From: JBBDLF01 sp040879025
Lineage (GTDB): Bacteria; Pseudomonadota; Gammaproteobacteria; Pseudomonadales; Pseudohongiellaceae
DNA: 64,000 nt
Assembly: GCA_040879025.1 (NCBI GenBank)
Contig: JBBDLF010000015.1
Location: forward strand, 1-64,000
Direction of reading: 5' to 3'
How positions within the stretch are numbered: the stretch's first letter is position 1; each line of letters begins with the position of its first letter. The position numbers and the translations under genes were made by a program. Positions 16,542-25,616 of this stretch are shown one piece after another. The notes under the pieces are model-generated. The model saw only the letters and a program-made list of their open reading frames with translations, searched no databases and had not been told where the DNA came from.

Positions 16542-18341
16542 TTGGCCGAGTCAATCGAAGAATTAAAAGAGGGCTACATCCTAGACTACATTAGTGGAAG
16601 TCCCGTTCGTGCTACCCCAGAAGAATTGGAAGCTGTACAAATTTTCTCAAAGATTCTAGTGGAGGTTTACGAGTATCCAAAAGATCGGATCCAAACACGT
16701 CCTCAATGGAGAGTAAAGGTAAGGCCGTCTGATACAAAGAAAGAGTACCCGATAGATATAGCTGTATTCTCTAATAAGGCGCATACGGAAGACAACATAC
16801 AAATTATCATTGAGTGTAAAAAGAAGAACAGAAGGGATGGTAGAACTCAGCTACAGGATTATTTGAGATTTTCCAAAGCAAGCCTCGGTGTGTGGTTCAA
16901 CGGGGAGGAAAGGTTATTCCTTCAAAAAATTGAAAAAGGAGGGAGGATTGATTTTGCAGAGCTCCCGAACATACCCCTCTGCGGAGAGCGCGTTGAAGAT
17001 ATTGGGAAATTTAAGAGAAAGGATCTTCGACCAGCGGAGAATCTTAAATCTGTATTCAAAACAATAAGAAATTATCTTGCGGCGAACGCTGTAGGAATAA
17101 CTCGTGATGAGGTTTTTGCTCAACAGTTGATCAATCTAATATTCTGTAAAATCTATGATGAAAGGTTCACAAGAAAAGCAAAAATTGTCACATTTCGTGC
17201 CGGGGTTGGTGAGAAGCCCAAGGAGGTTAAGAAGCGAATAGTCGGCCTATTCGATAGCGTTAAATCTCAATACGATGACGTAATTGATAAAGCAGATGCG
17301 ATAGTCCTTGACGATAAATCTCTCGCATACGTTGTAGGGGAACTGCAGTTGTATTCACTTCAGGAAAGTTCGAGGGATGCTGTAGGTGATGCATTTGAAG
17401 TCTTTATTGGCCCTTCACTTAAAGGAGCTCAGGGGCAATTCTTTACTCCACGAAACGTAGTTAAAATGATAGTGGATATGGTAGACCCATCACCTGACCA
17501 GAGAGTCATTGATCCTGCTTGTGGTAGCGGTGGATTTTTGATTGAAGGCTTGAGGTATGTATGGATGAAAATCCAACAGAGGGGCGATGAGTTGGGGTGG
17601 CCTGAACACGAAATCGAAAGCGAAAAGCAGAAAGCAGCTATCAGAAACTTTAGAGGGATCGATAAAGATAACTTTCTGAGTAAGGTCGCGAAAGCCTATA
17701 TGGCTATACTCGGAGATGGTCGTGGCGGCGTATTTTGCGAGAATAGTCTCGAGATGCCCGCGAACTGGAATAACAAATCACGCTCAGAAGTTCAGCTTGG
17801 CGCCTTTGATCTCGTAGTTACGAATCCTCCGTTTGGTAAAAAACTTGCAATAGACTCTGCTGAGCTGCTAAAGAATTACGATTTGGGCCACAAATGGATT
17901 TACAATGAAAGCACGGACGAGTTCTCAAAAGCTAGTCTACTCGACAAGCAGCCTCCGCAAATCCTATTTATTGAACGATGCCTCGATCTACTTAAGGAAG
18001 GTGGTACATTAGGTATAGTGCTTCTTGAGAGCATTTTTGGAATGCCTAAGTATAAGTATGTGGTTGATTATATTGAAAAAAACACCGATATTTTAGCCAT
18101 AGTCTCGCTGCCAGAGGATCTTTTTCAGCCTCACACTCATGCGAAGTGTTGTGTTTTAATTTGCAAAAAAAACGGGAAAGATGGATCAGGAAACCCATCG
18201 ATCTTTATGGCTGATGTAAAGTGGTGCGGGCACGACAGCAGGGGTAATCCAACATATAGGAAGGATGCAACTGGTGCTCTAACACTGCTTGATGAAGTAC
18301 CGGAAGTGGCGCCTCTGTATCATGAAGGTCTGAACAAATGA
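16542..18341 (+). CDS. Fused restriction nuclease and N6-adenine DNA methyltransferase (BcgI-like RM subunit)
   Basis: This 599-residue protein carries both activities of a restriction system. The N-terminal HsdR_N-like nuclease domain shows YPIDIAVF (Asp72) and IIIECKKK (Glu91, Lys93), a full PD-(D/E)xK site. A helical HsdM-type region follows (about 170-290), then a methyltransferase with DPACGSGGFLIEG (motif I, about 323-335) and VVTNPPFGKK (motif IV, about 425-434). No helicase motor is present here or next door, so it is not a classical type I HsdR. The start is TTG at 16542 with AAAAGGAAG just upstream. Its stop overlaps the specificity gene by 4 bp. Architecture matches type IIB/IIG enzymes such as BcgI. 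Confidence 0.85.
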   Translation: MAESIEELKEGYILDYISGSPVRATPEELEAVQIFSKILVEVYEYPKDRIQTRPQWRVKVRPSDTKKEYPIDIAVFSNKAHTEDNIQIIIECKKKNRRDGRTQLQDYLRFSKASLGVWFNGEERLFLQKIEKGGRIDFAELPNIPLCGERVEDIGKFKRKDLRPAENLKSVFKTIRNYLAANAVGITRDEVFAQQLINLIFCKIYDERFTRKAKIVTFRAGVGEKPKEVKKRIVGLFDSVKSQYDDVIDKADAIVLDDKSLAYVVGELQLYSLQESSRDAVGDAFEVFIGPSLKGAQGQFFTPRNVVKMIVDMVDPSPDQRVIDPACGSGGFLIEGLRYVWMKIQQRGDELGWPEHEIESEKQKAAIRNFRGIDKDNFLSKVAKAYMAILGDGRGGVFCENSLEMPANWNNKSRSEVQLGAFDLVVTNPPFGKKLAIDSAELLKNYDLGHKWIYNESTDEFSKASLLDKQPPQILFIERCLDLLKEGGTLGIVLLESIFGMPKYKYVVDYIEKNTDILAIVSLPEDLFQPHTHAKCCVLICKKNGKDGSGNPSIFMADVKWCGHDSRGNPTYRKDATGALTLLDEVPEVAPLYHEGLNK

Positions 18342-19810
18342 CTACATTTTGGTTGAGCAAATCGAGCGTTAAGTCACGTACGTATATCCCTAAGTTTTAT
18401 GATCCGCAGATTTCGATTACGTTGGCTGGTCTTCGTGGTACTCATGACTTGCTTCTCGTGAGAGAATTGGTTGAGTGCGATATTATATCGGTGAGCACTG
18501 GCCACGAGATTGGGAAACTTGCTTACGGTACTGGAGATATACCATTTGTGAGAACTTCAGATATATCGAACTGGGAAATTAAATCCGCGCCCAAACAAGG
18601 AGTTTCAGAAGAGATTTATTCGGAATACGCCGCTAGGCAGAATGTTGAGATTGGTGACATTTTGGTTGTGCGAGATGGAACATATCTTATTGGAACTAAT
18701 TGTATCGTTACGACGCTCGACGGGAAGATACTTTATCAATCCCATATATTGAAGATAAGAGCCATTGATCAATCTTTCTTGGATCCTTTCTTGTTCTTTA
18801 TAGCTTTGAATTCAAGTATTGTCCAGAGCCAAATTCGTAGTTTTCAATTTACAGCTGATACTATCGACACGATAGGGAATAGGTATCTGGATCTAGTAAT
18901 TCCGCTTCCAAAAGACCAGAAGCGGAAAAAGAAAATGGGTAAGGAGGTACGAGCGCTCCTTGAAGATAGAGAAATAGGGAAAGCGTTTATCAAGCAGGCT
19001 CCTATCCTAATTGAAAAAACACTCTGCGAGAATAGTATCAATCCAATTGAGACCTTTCTTGCGAAAGAATGGGACGAGATTCTAACCGATATGACTCAGG
19101 GGACTATAACCGCTGAGTTTGGTCATTTCGAGACATTCTGGCTCTACCGTGACGAAATAAAAGAAAGAATATATTTGCCAAAATACTACGATCCTGAAAT
19201 TTCAGATGAGTTAGATCAGTTGCACGAAACTTGCACTTGCTTGTCCCTGGGAACACTTTTGGATGCAAAAGTTATTCAATGCAGCACTGGCGACGAGATA
19301 GGAAAAATGGCTTACGGAACAGGTTCCATTCCTTTCCTAAGAACTAGTGACTTTTCCAATTGGGAGATCAAGCACGATCCTAAACAGGGGGTTTCTAAGG
19401 AAATCTTTTATGAATATATGAAATCGCAGGATGTCAAAGTTGGCGACATATTATTGGTACGCGACGGCACATATCTTATTGGTACTTCATGTATAGTCAC
19501 TGATGCTGATTCGGAGATGCTATTCTGTGGGGGGCTGTACAAGATTAGAGTTATCGATGAGTCAGTGCTTAATCCGTGGTTATTATTGGGGTTGCTGAAT
19601 TCCTATATCGTGAAAAGGCAGATACGCACAAAGCAATTTACCAGGGATGTTATAGATACGATTGGTAGACGTCTGTACGAGGTTATTCTACCAATTCCGA
19701 AGGATGTAGAAGTACGAGAGAAAATGACTGAACAAATAAAAAAAATAGTACTTTCTCGTATTTCGGCGAGACAAAAACTATCTGAAATGTCGGAAGAAAT
19801 TGTAAGTTAA
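18338..19810 (+). CDS. Restriction-modification specificity subunit with two near-identical recognition domains
   Basis: This 490-residue HsdS-like protein gives the nuclease-methyltransferase its target. Two target-recognition domains (about 40-220 and 285-465) are close copies: AYGTGDIPFVRTSDISNWEI against AYGTGSIPFLRTSDFSNWEI, and GDILVVRDGTYLIGTNCIV against GDILLVRDGTYLIGTSCIV. Conserved helices follow each (KMGKEVRALLEDRE; KMTEQIKKIV). Since each domain reads one half-site, near-identical domains predict a symmetric, split target. The ATG overlaps the end of the upstream gene (ATGA). Confidence 0.85.
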   Translation: MTTFWLSKSSVKSRTYIPKFYDPQISITLAGLRGTHDLLLVRELVECDIISVSTGHEIGKLAYGTGDIPFVRTSDISNWEIKSAPKQGVSEEIYSEYAARQNVEIGDILVVRDGTYLIGTNCIVTTLDGKILYQSHILKIRAIDQSFLDPFLFFIALNSSIVQSQIRSFQFTADTIDTIGNRYLDLVIPLPKDQKRKKKMGKEVRALLEDREIGKAFIKQAPILIEKTLCENSINPIETFLAKEWDEILTDMTQGTITAEFGHFETFWLYRDEIKERIYLPKYYDPEISDELDQLHETCTCLSLGTLLDAKVIQCSTGDEIGKMAYGTGSIPFLRTSDFSNWEIKHDPKQGVSKEIFYEYMKSQDVKVGDILLVRDGTYLIGTSCIVTDADSEMLFCGGLYKIRVIDESVLNPWLLLGLLNSYIVKRQIRTKQFTRDVIDTIGRRLYEVILPIPKDVEVREKMTEQIKKIVLSRISARQKLSEMSEEIVS

Positions 19811-19875
19811 TCTTGGAATCGATAATAGCTATTTCAAATAGCGCTCAAAAACGGTCCTCAAAAGGGTGCTGACAG

Positions 19876-20868
19876 CTAGAGGGTGAGTCCAATGAATGTA
19901 ACCACAATCCCACTACCCGAGGAGCCTATCAGCATATTAGCACCAGGCCTAATTCGTCCGTCCTTTTGCATTAAATCAAAACATACCGGTATCGTCGCTG
20001 ACGCTAAATTTCCGAGTTCCGGATAGGTCGCAATTGACTTATCTTCCGTAATGCCTGTCAGTTCTAAGGTCTTGATAAAGGGTTTAACGCCTACTTGGTG
20101 CGGAATAAAGAGATCGACGTCATCCGCTGTCCAGTTTAAGGCCCGGTATGCAGGTTCGATTATGCGTTTGGCTAGCCTAAGAGTAATTGCGCTTACTTTC
20201 GCCATATCCATATTAAATGATAGGTTACCGCCGTGGTTTGAATATTTGCATAAATCGAAATGTTTGCTTTCTACTTGCGTTTCTATATGCTTAATTCCAC
20301 TGGTCCCTGACGCTGGTCCTAGTATAATTGCACCCCCGGCATCCCCTACCGTAAACGCACCAATATGGTCATCTAATTCAACTTTTGTTGGTTTATTAAG
20401 TTTAAACTGTTCAATAGTTTTGTAAGTTACTTTGCTGGACAATTCAGCCGTAACCAGCATGACATAGTTAATACCGTTATTTCCGATTAGAGACCTTGCA
20501 ACTTGAATGCCGCTTGCAATACCGTGACACGCGTTAGAGACATCCAAGCAGATTTTGGGGCGCAGGCTAATTCTGTCCGCTATAATGTTAGCAGTAGCTG
20601 GTTCTGAGAAGTCTCCTTCTATGCCGCAATATATTACTGCGTCGATGAGCTGACTCTTGAGATTTGACCTTACAAGCGCTTTTTCAGCAGCGGAGATAGC
20701 TGCCTCGGAATGAATTTTGCCTAATGGGTAGTGTCGGACTGTTCGTATTCCTAGTGCTGATTCCACAATTTCGCAATTTTCGATCCCAGCTTCCGCAAGA
20801 AGATCCCGAGTTGCTACTGAAATTGATCCTAATTCGGATGCTACTGAATAAATATTGACGGTAGGCAT
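19876..20868 (-). CDS. Orphan 3-oxoacyl-ACP synthase III-like (KAS III/FabH-family) condensing enzyme
   Basis: This 330-residue thiolase-fold enzyme has the full FabH catalytic triad: Cys114 (LDVSNACHGIASG), His257 (FIPHQVG) and Asn287 (LGNLASATIP). It also has the DAGGAIILG and GSSGSGIV glycine-rich loops. KAS III enzymes join an acyl-CoA to malonyl-ACP or another acyl donor; this one stands alone, with no ACP, ketoreductase or acyltransferase nearby. It could make a signalling or secondary metabolite. It is on the strand opposite the defence genes at the island's right part and has intermediate GC. Confidence 0.85.
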   Translation of the reverse strand: MPTVNIYSVASELGSISVATRDLLAEAGIENCEIVESALGIRTVRHYPLGKIHSEAAISAAEKALVRSNLKSQLIDAVIYCGIEGDFSEPATANIIADRISLRPKICLDVSNACHGIASGIQVARSLIGNNGINYVMLVTAELSSKVTYKTIEQFKLNKPTKVELDDHIGAFTVGDAGGAIILGPASGTSGIKHIETQVESKHFDLCKYSNHGGNLSFNMDMAKVSAITLRLAKRIIEPAYRALNWTADDVDLFIPHQVGVKPFIKTLELTGITEDKSIATYPELGNLASATIPVCFDLMQKDGRIRPGANMLIGSSGSGIVVTFIGLTL

Positions 20869-21440
20869 AACGAAGTTTCCTATTTGTTCTTGTATGGTCT
20901 AGTTTCTTTACATTTAAATTGTGGGTAGAAGAAACCATTCAATTATAATCCCGTCAAATGCAATGTAGCAATTATTGTGGGAGTATTTGCGCGACACTTT
21001 AAATATATACGAACTTATCCGGGAATTAGGTCGTAAGTCAGGCTATCCCGAACAGACATCCCACCCATCCCGTCAAATCCTTGCCAGAAAATTACCAGAC
21101 CTCTTCTCCGCAAGCCGCTCCTATATTGTATTGGGCCCGCTTTCTGTTAGAGTCATTGCCTTCGAAAAAAAGGGTAGTGTTCGTGGGCCACCACGATCGC
21201 GGGTTAGCTGGTGTTGTAAAGAGAAGGCAGCACATCTCACATTTTAGGGTTTGCGGTTCGAATGGCGCGGGCCGACATAGCCATATTTGTATATGGGGTT
21301 CTGTCAATCTGACAAAACCCCGAGTTTTTTCGGGGTAAATCGCTGCGCGGTTGCCACACGGCAATCAATTAAGTAGGGTGAAGGCCGGCGCAGCCGATGG
21401 TTCGGCTGGCGATACAGTAGTGGGTAAGGAGTTGCGGGGC
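20869..21440. other. Intergenic gap at the right end of the island
   Basis: About 570 bases without a convincing gene. The region contains a hairpin that would terminate minus-strand transcription (21317-21336) and a T-arm-like piece (21246-21283) too degenerate to call a tRNA. GC rises across it, marking the return to backbone sequence. Confidence 0.5.
21313..21336 (-). terminator. Rho-independent terminator (minus strand)
   Basis: On the minus strand ACCCCGA-AAAAAC-TCGGGGT forms a 7-bp stem followed by TTTT. No minus-strand gene lies immediately to its right, so it may be left over from a lost gene or may shield the KAS III-like gene from read-through. Confidence 0.6.
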
Positions 21441-21698
21441 ATGGGCGAGAACGACAATAACAACAATAACAACACCGATAATGAAACGGTCGATCCCATA
21501 GAACAACAGGTGGGTTCATTGCCCTCGCCGGAGCAACTGGCTCAGCAGGAGGAAACGGTCAAGATTACTTTGGCGCTCAGCCGGGTGAGTGTGCGCTATT
21601 TCAAGGAACAGGCGAAAAAGCACAACACGTCTTACCAGAAAATGATTCGCCGCTTGCTCGACTTGTATACCAGGGAGTACAAAAACCGCGACAAGTGA
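21441..21698 (+). CDS. Small ribbon-helix-helix (CopG-like) protein
   Basis: This 85-residue protein has a polar, Asn-rich N-terminus (a run of N in MGENDNNNNNN) and then a ribbon-helix-helix motif, VKITLALSRVSVRYFKEQAKK followed by TSYQKMIRRLLDLYTREYK (read in two parts). RHH proteins are DNA-binding dimers, often antitoxins or plasmid repressors. No toxin partner is adjacent. The ATG at 21441 has TAAGGAG at 21425-21431. It marks the first backbone-like sequence right of the island. Confidence 0.75.
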   Translation: MGENDNNNNNNTDNETVDPIEQQVGSLPSPEQLAQQEETVKITLALSRVSVRYFKEQAKKHNTSYQKMIRRLLDLYTREYKNRDK

Positions 21699-22002
21699 GC
21701 GGTTCCAGTGCCCCGCCATTCGGGTGAGGATCGGTCAATACGGTCCGGCAATGGCAATTTTCCTACAGATATATGCGGTTTTGCGGTAGATATGGGCCGC
21801 AAGTGGTTGGAATATTTCGATTAATCACGTGACTCACCATACTGGAACGTATAGTATTTTAGTGCGAAAGCTGAAAGGTAAGGATCAGCTTTGGTATATG
21901 GCTACGAGGGTGCTTTATACCAACAATAGAGGGATCTCCTGGATAGACGCGTAACAGCGAGTTAACGCAGGCCTGCGTTGTTTGCCGGCCGGGGAGTGCT
22001 GT
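21699..22002. other. Intergenic region upstream of the REC-EAL gene
   Basis: About 300 bases, AT-richer than the genes around it. I see no gene, tRNA or clear terminator. It presumably carries the promoter for the two-gene signalling operon, but no good -35/-10 pair stands out. Confidence 0.4.
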
Positions 22003-23280
22003 TTGAGTGTATCAATGGGCGCAAATAGTAACGACGATGTGGTAAATGACGATCCCGGTGGTGCCACCAAGGCACCTACCCTGATCGTCGCTGACGATGA
22101 AGCCGAAATAGCCGAGGTGATCGAAACGGTTGCCGAAGACATGGGCTTTGTCGTGGTTTCCAGTATCCATGAGGGGAGCGCGGTGGCCGCCACGGCCGAA
22201 CGTCTGCGACCCGATGTCATTCTGCTCGACCTGGTGATGCCCGGCGCCGATGGCGTGGAAGTGCTGCGGTCGCTGGGAGAGATGAACTGCCAGGCCAGCA
22301 TTGTGCTGATGAGCGGCATGGACCAGCGTACCCTCGATTCCGTCGGTGCACTGGGCAAAGACCACAAGCTGAAAATTACCTCCACACTCACCAAACCCAT
22401 GACCATCGAGGCCATCGAAGCCGCGTTGAGTCCGTTGCTGAAGCTGCGTGCCTCGCGGTTGTACGAAAAGAAAGCGGTGCCGGAAATCAACTACGGTCTG
22501 CGGGCGCTGTTTCAGCCTGATGTGCCACTGGACAACGAGCCGGTTCACGCACTGCAGCGGCTGAGTGTCAGCCCCGGCTGGAAACTGGACGGGCAGGAGA
22601 TAATCAGCGGCACGGAATTGGTCGAATGGGCGGCGCAACAGGGTTTTGCCAAAGGTCTCACCAATATGCTGGTGTGCCAGGGGCTCGAGACCCAGCGCCT
22701 CTGGGCCAAGCAGGGTTTTGAACCGCTGCTGTCGATGCACATAAACGCCGAATTGCTGCATGAATTGTCGCTGCCCGACATTCTGGCCAATGCCGTGGAC
22801 AAGTGGCAGCTTCCGCCCAACCGTATCATTGTGGAAGCCCCGGAGTCTGATATCGTGGGGTCGCCTGACCACGTCATCGATGTGTTGTCCCGTCTGCGAT
22901 TAAAGGGCTTTAAAATTGCCATCTGCGTGAAAGGGTCGGGTGACGCTATTTTGCCGATGTTGGCCCGGTTGCCGGTGGATGAACTGGTGGCGGACTTGTT
23001 GCCGCTGATGGACAAGTCTCTGATAGGCGCTGATATGGAATTGGAATTTCAGTACAGTTCGCTCACTTCTCTGGCGGCCAAAAAAGGCATAGTCACCTGT
23101 GCCCGCAATGTGGACAGTGAAGCCCTGCTGGATTTTGCCCGCCAGTGCCAATTCAAGCGGGTGCAAGGCGCGCAAATATGCAGGCCGTTACCGGCGGATG
23201 AAATAGAGGCGCTGTGTAAGTCAGGCCGCCTGGAACTGACGGCGTTCAACCGGAAGGCAGCCAATGGGACAGGTTCCTGA
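22003..23280 (+). CDS. Response regulator with degenerate EAL domain
   Basis: This roughly 425-residue protein has a receiver domain (about 20-145) with the acidic pocket VADDEAE, phospho-acceptor Asp in ILLDLVMPG and Lys in LTKP, all intact. The C-terminal half follows the EAL fold (HINAELL, VDELVADLLPLMDK, FKRVQGAQICRPLPADEIEAL) but lacks the catalytic E-A-L and metal-ligand motifs. It is therefore likely a sensor or protein-binding module rather than a c-di-GMP phosphodiesterase. The TTG at 22003 has GGGGAG 6 nt upstream; ATG 22015 is the alternative. The hybrid kinase follows after 14 bp and is the likely partner. Confidence 0.85.
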   Translation: MSVSMGANSNDDVVNDDPGGATKAPTLIVADDEAEIAEVIETVAEDMGFVVVSSIHEGSAVAATAERLRPDVILLDLVMPGADGVEVLRSLGEMNCQASIVLMSGMDQRTLDSVGALGKDHKLKITSTLTKPMTIEAIEAALSPLLKLRASRLYEKKAVPEINYGLRALFQPDVPLDNEPVHALQRLSVSPGWKLDGQEIISGTELVEWAAQQGFAKGLTNMLVCQGLETQRLWAKQGFEPLLSMHINAELLHELSLPDILANAVDKWQLPPNRIIVEAPESDIVGSPDHVIDVLSRLRLKGFKIAICVKGSGDAILPMLARLPVDELVADLLPLMDKSLIGADMELEFQYSSLTSLAAKKGIVTCARNVDSEALLDFARQCQFKRVQGAQICRPLPADEIEALCKSGRLELTAFNRKAANGTGS

Positions 23281-23294
23281 TTTTGGGTTCTGAC

Positions 23295-25574
23295 ATGATT
23301 ACGTCTAAGGAAGAACCCGCCGGGCAAGCGCTGTGGGCGAGCCAGCTCAATCACCTGTACCGTGAGTTGCCTGTTGTGCTGGCGGCGGACGTCATTACCG
23401 CCGCCTGCCTTTTCGGCATTTTGCAAATGATCACCTCGGGCACCACAGCCGCCACCTGGCTGATACTGATAGGTGCCTTGTCGGTGGTCCGCGGGCTGTT
23501 TGTGTATCTGTTTCTGCGCCAGGCGCGCGGCACTGCCAGGTTGGATATCTGGTATTCCCTGCTGGTGACGGGCGTGTTCCTGTCCGGGTTGCTGTGGGGT
23601 TTTGCGTGGGTGCCGGTGGCGGCCTCAAGCGACATACTTCACATCGGTGTCACGCTGCTGTGGGTATCCGGCACCCTGGCCGGAGCCGCCGTCACCTTGA
23701 GCGCTATCCGTCATGTGTTTATCACCTACGCACTGGCTGCCGTGTCACCCGCGCTGCTGTTTCTGTTGATGCGGGGTGGTTCCGCCGAAGGGGTGTTGGC
23801 CTCGGCGTTGGTTTTGTACCTGTTGTTCACTATTGTCATCGCCATTCGCAGCAGCGAGGCGTTCCGGCGTGGTTTTGTGCTGCAAATTGAAAACGCGAAC
23901 CTGATGCAAAAACTGAATCAGGAGAGCCACTACCTGATGCAGCAACAAAAGGAACTGGACGAGCGGCTGACCACTGAGCTGTTTCTGCGCGACAAGGAAG
24001 CGCAACTGACACAAAGCATGCAGGTGGAGGCGGAACGCGTACAGATGATTCTGGATTCGGTGGAGGAGGGTATCTTCGCGGTGGATGCCGACGCCAGAAT
24101 TACCGCGGCGAACAAGTCGGCGCAACGGGTGCTGGCGTTGAGCGAGGCTGAACTGCTGCAACAATCCGTCTATGATTTTCTGCCTCAGTATGTCGAGCAG
24201 CAAAGCGAGGCTTCACCCGCGACCGTCATCGCCAACTGCCTGGAATACGGCACGGCCGCCAAGCAGATGGAAACCGAGTTTCAGAGCGCGGCCAACCCGC
24301 AACTGCCTGTGCGTTTTTCCTGCAAACCCATCTGGAACAAAAGCCGGGGCAGGGTGGAAGGCGCGGTGGTGAGCTTTCTGGATATCTCGCGCCACAAAGT
24401 GCTTGAAATGCAGTTGCTTCAGTCACAGAAAATGGAAGCGGTGGGACGTCTGGCCGGCGGGATCGCCCACGATTTCAATAATCTGCTCACAGTGTTTACC
24501 GTGAACTCCCAGTTGCTGCAAATGTCGAGCCGGGTTCGCGATGAATCCTACAAGATGGTTGAACAGATGTTGCACGCCGCGCGGCGAGGCGGCGAGTTCA
24601 CCCGGCGGCTGCTGGATTTTTCCCGCTATCAGGTGCAGGAAACCCGGCCTGAAGACATCAACGAGTTGGTGACGGGTATGCACGACATGCTCACCCGGTC
24701 GCTGGGGGAGCGGGTTGAGTTACAGGTGGACACCTGTCCGTTTGACTGCATCGCCACCACCGACCGCAACCAGTTGGAGAACGCGCTGCTGAATCTGTGC
24801 ATCAACTCCCGCGATGCGATGTCCGATGGCGGACGGCTGGTGATCAGTGTCATGCCACGCACACTGGATGCGGCGTACACACAAAATCAGGATAATCTGG
24901 AAAGCGGAGAGTATATCGAAATAGCGGTATCCGACACGGGCGTCGGCATGTCGCCGGCGCTGCAATTGAAAGCGATGGAACCTTTCTTTACCACCAAACC
25001 CACCGGACAGGGAACCGGTCTTGGTCTCAGTTCAGTTTATACCTTCCTTCAGCGCACCGGCGGACACATGCATCTGTACAGCGAACCCGGCGTCGGCACC
25101 ACGGTGAAACTGTATCTGGCCGAAGCGGTCGGCCAAAAGGTAAACCGGCCGCCTGGTGTACGTACCGCGCTGACCATCGATCCGAGCAAATTTACCATAT
25201 TGGTTGTCGAAGACGACGACAGTGTGCGGGATGCGGCGGAGCGGATTCTGAAAAAGCTGGGGTTTGGCACATTACTCGCCGGCGACGGGGAAAGCGGTCT
25301 GCAACTGGTGAAAACAACGCCGCGGATAGATCTGGTGTTTTCCGATGTGATTATGCCCGGTGCGATGACCGGCGTGGAACTGGCGCTGGCCGTGCGTGAG
25401 CAACGGCCGGGTCTGCCGGTGTTGCTGACCACTGGTTACGCCGACACCGCCCTGGTGGGTCGGGAGCACCTGAAGCAGGAGTTTCCGTGCCTGTCAAAAC
25501 CGTATGACACGGAAACCTTGCTGCTGCACCTGAATGCGCTGCTCGCCCCCGAAGCCATCCGTCAACCCGAGTAG
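23295..25574 (+). CDS. Membrane-bound hybrid sensor histidine kinase
   Basis: This roughly 759-residue protein has six or seven membrane helices (about 25-195), then a coiled coil and a PAS domain (DSVEEGIFAVDADARITAANK near 255, given in part). HisKA carries the phospho-His in GGIAHDFNNLLTV (near 392), followed by HATPase with NALLNLCINSRDAM, SDTGVGM and GTGLGLSS, and a C-terminal receiver with Asp in DLVFSDVIMPG. The NtrB-like AHDFNN motif places it in the HPK4 group. It sits 14 bp behind the REC-EAL gene. The signal is unknown. Confidence 0.9.
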   Translation: MITSKEEPAGQALWASQLNHLYRELPVVLAADVITAACLFGILQMITSGTTAATWLILIGALSVVRGLFVYLFLRQARGTARLDIWYSLLVTGVFLSGLLWGFAWVPVAASSDILHIGVTLLWVSGTLAGAAVTLSAIRHVFITYALAAVSPALLFLLMRGGSAEGVLASALVLYLLFTIVIAIRSSEAFRRGFVLQIENANLMQKLNQESHYLMQQQKELDERLTTELFLRDKEAQLTQSMQVEAERVQMILDSVEEGIFAVDADARITAANKSAQRVLALSEAELLQQSVYDFLPQYVEQQSEASPATVIANCLEYGTAAKQMETEFQSAANPQLPVRFSCKPIWNKSRGRVEGAVVSFLDISRHKVLEMQLLQSQKMEAVGRLAGGIAHDFNNLLTVFTVNSQLLQMSSRVRDESYKMVEQMLHAARRGGEFTRRLLDFSRYQVQETRPEDINELVTGMHDMLTRSLGERVELQVDTCPFDCIATTDRNQLENALLNLCINSRDAMSDGGRLVISVMPRTLDAAYTQNQDNLESGEYIEIAVSDTGVGMSPALQLKAMEPFFTTKPTGQGTGLGLSSVYTFLQRTGGHMHLYSEPGVGTTVKLYLAEAVGQKVNRPPGVRTALTIDPSKFTILVVEDDDSVRDAAERILKKLGFGTLLAGDGESGLQLVKTTPRIDLVFSDVIMPGAMTGVELALAVREQRPGLPVLLTTGYADTALVGREHLKQEFPCLSKPYDTETLLLHLNALLAPEAIRQPE

Positions 25575-25616
25575 AGGCCCGCCTGATTCACACAATCCTG
25601 GCACACAGCCGGCAAG

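Larger units (their letters stand above)
13673..21440. mobile_element. AT-rich defence island (boundaries approximate)
   Basis: It begins between tRNA-Pro and the tRNA-Leu scar. Sampled lines drop from 60% GC (12001) to 40% (14041), and codon use becomes AT-rich through the STAND gene, the restriction system and the KAS III-like gene. GC rises again at the RHH-protein gene at 21441. No integrase, transposase or clear right-hand repeat was found, so mobility has probably been lost or depended on helpers. Confidence 0.6.

Noticed and set aside
20975..21247. 90-codon plus-strand frame at the right end of the island
   Set aside because: No SD or family match; the codon pattern looks random.
21190..21284. 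tRNA-like piece with a TTCGAAT loop
   Set aside because: T-stem and acceptor pairing do not form; at most a decayed tRNA end, too weak to call an attachment site.
22012..22872. 286-codon frame antisense to the REC-EAL gene
   Set aside because: No family motif, and the sense strand has an intact receiver domain.
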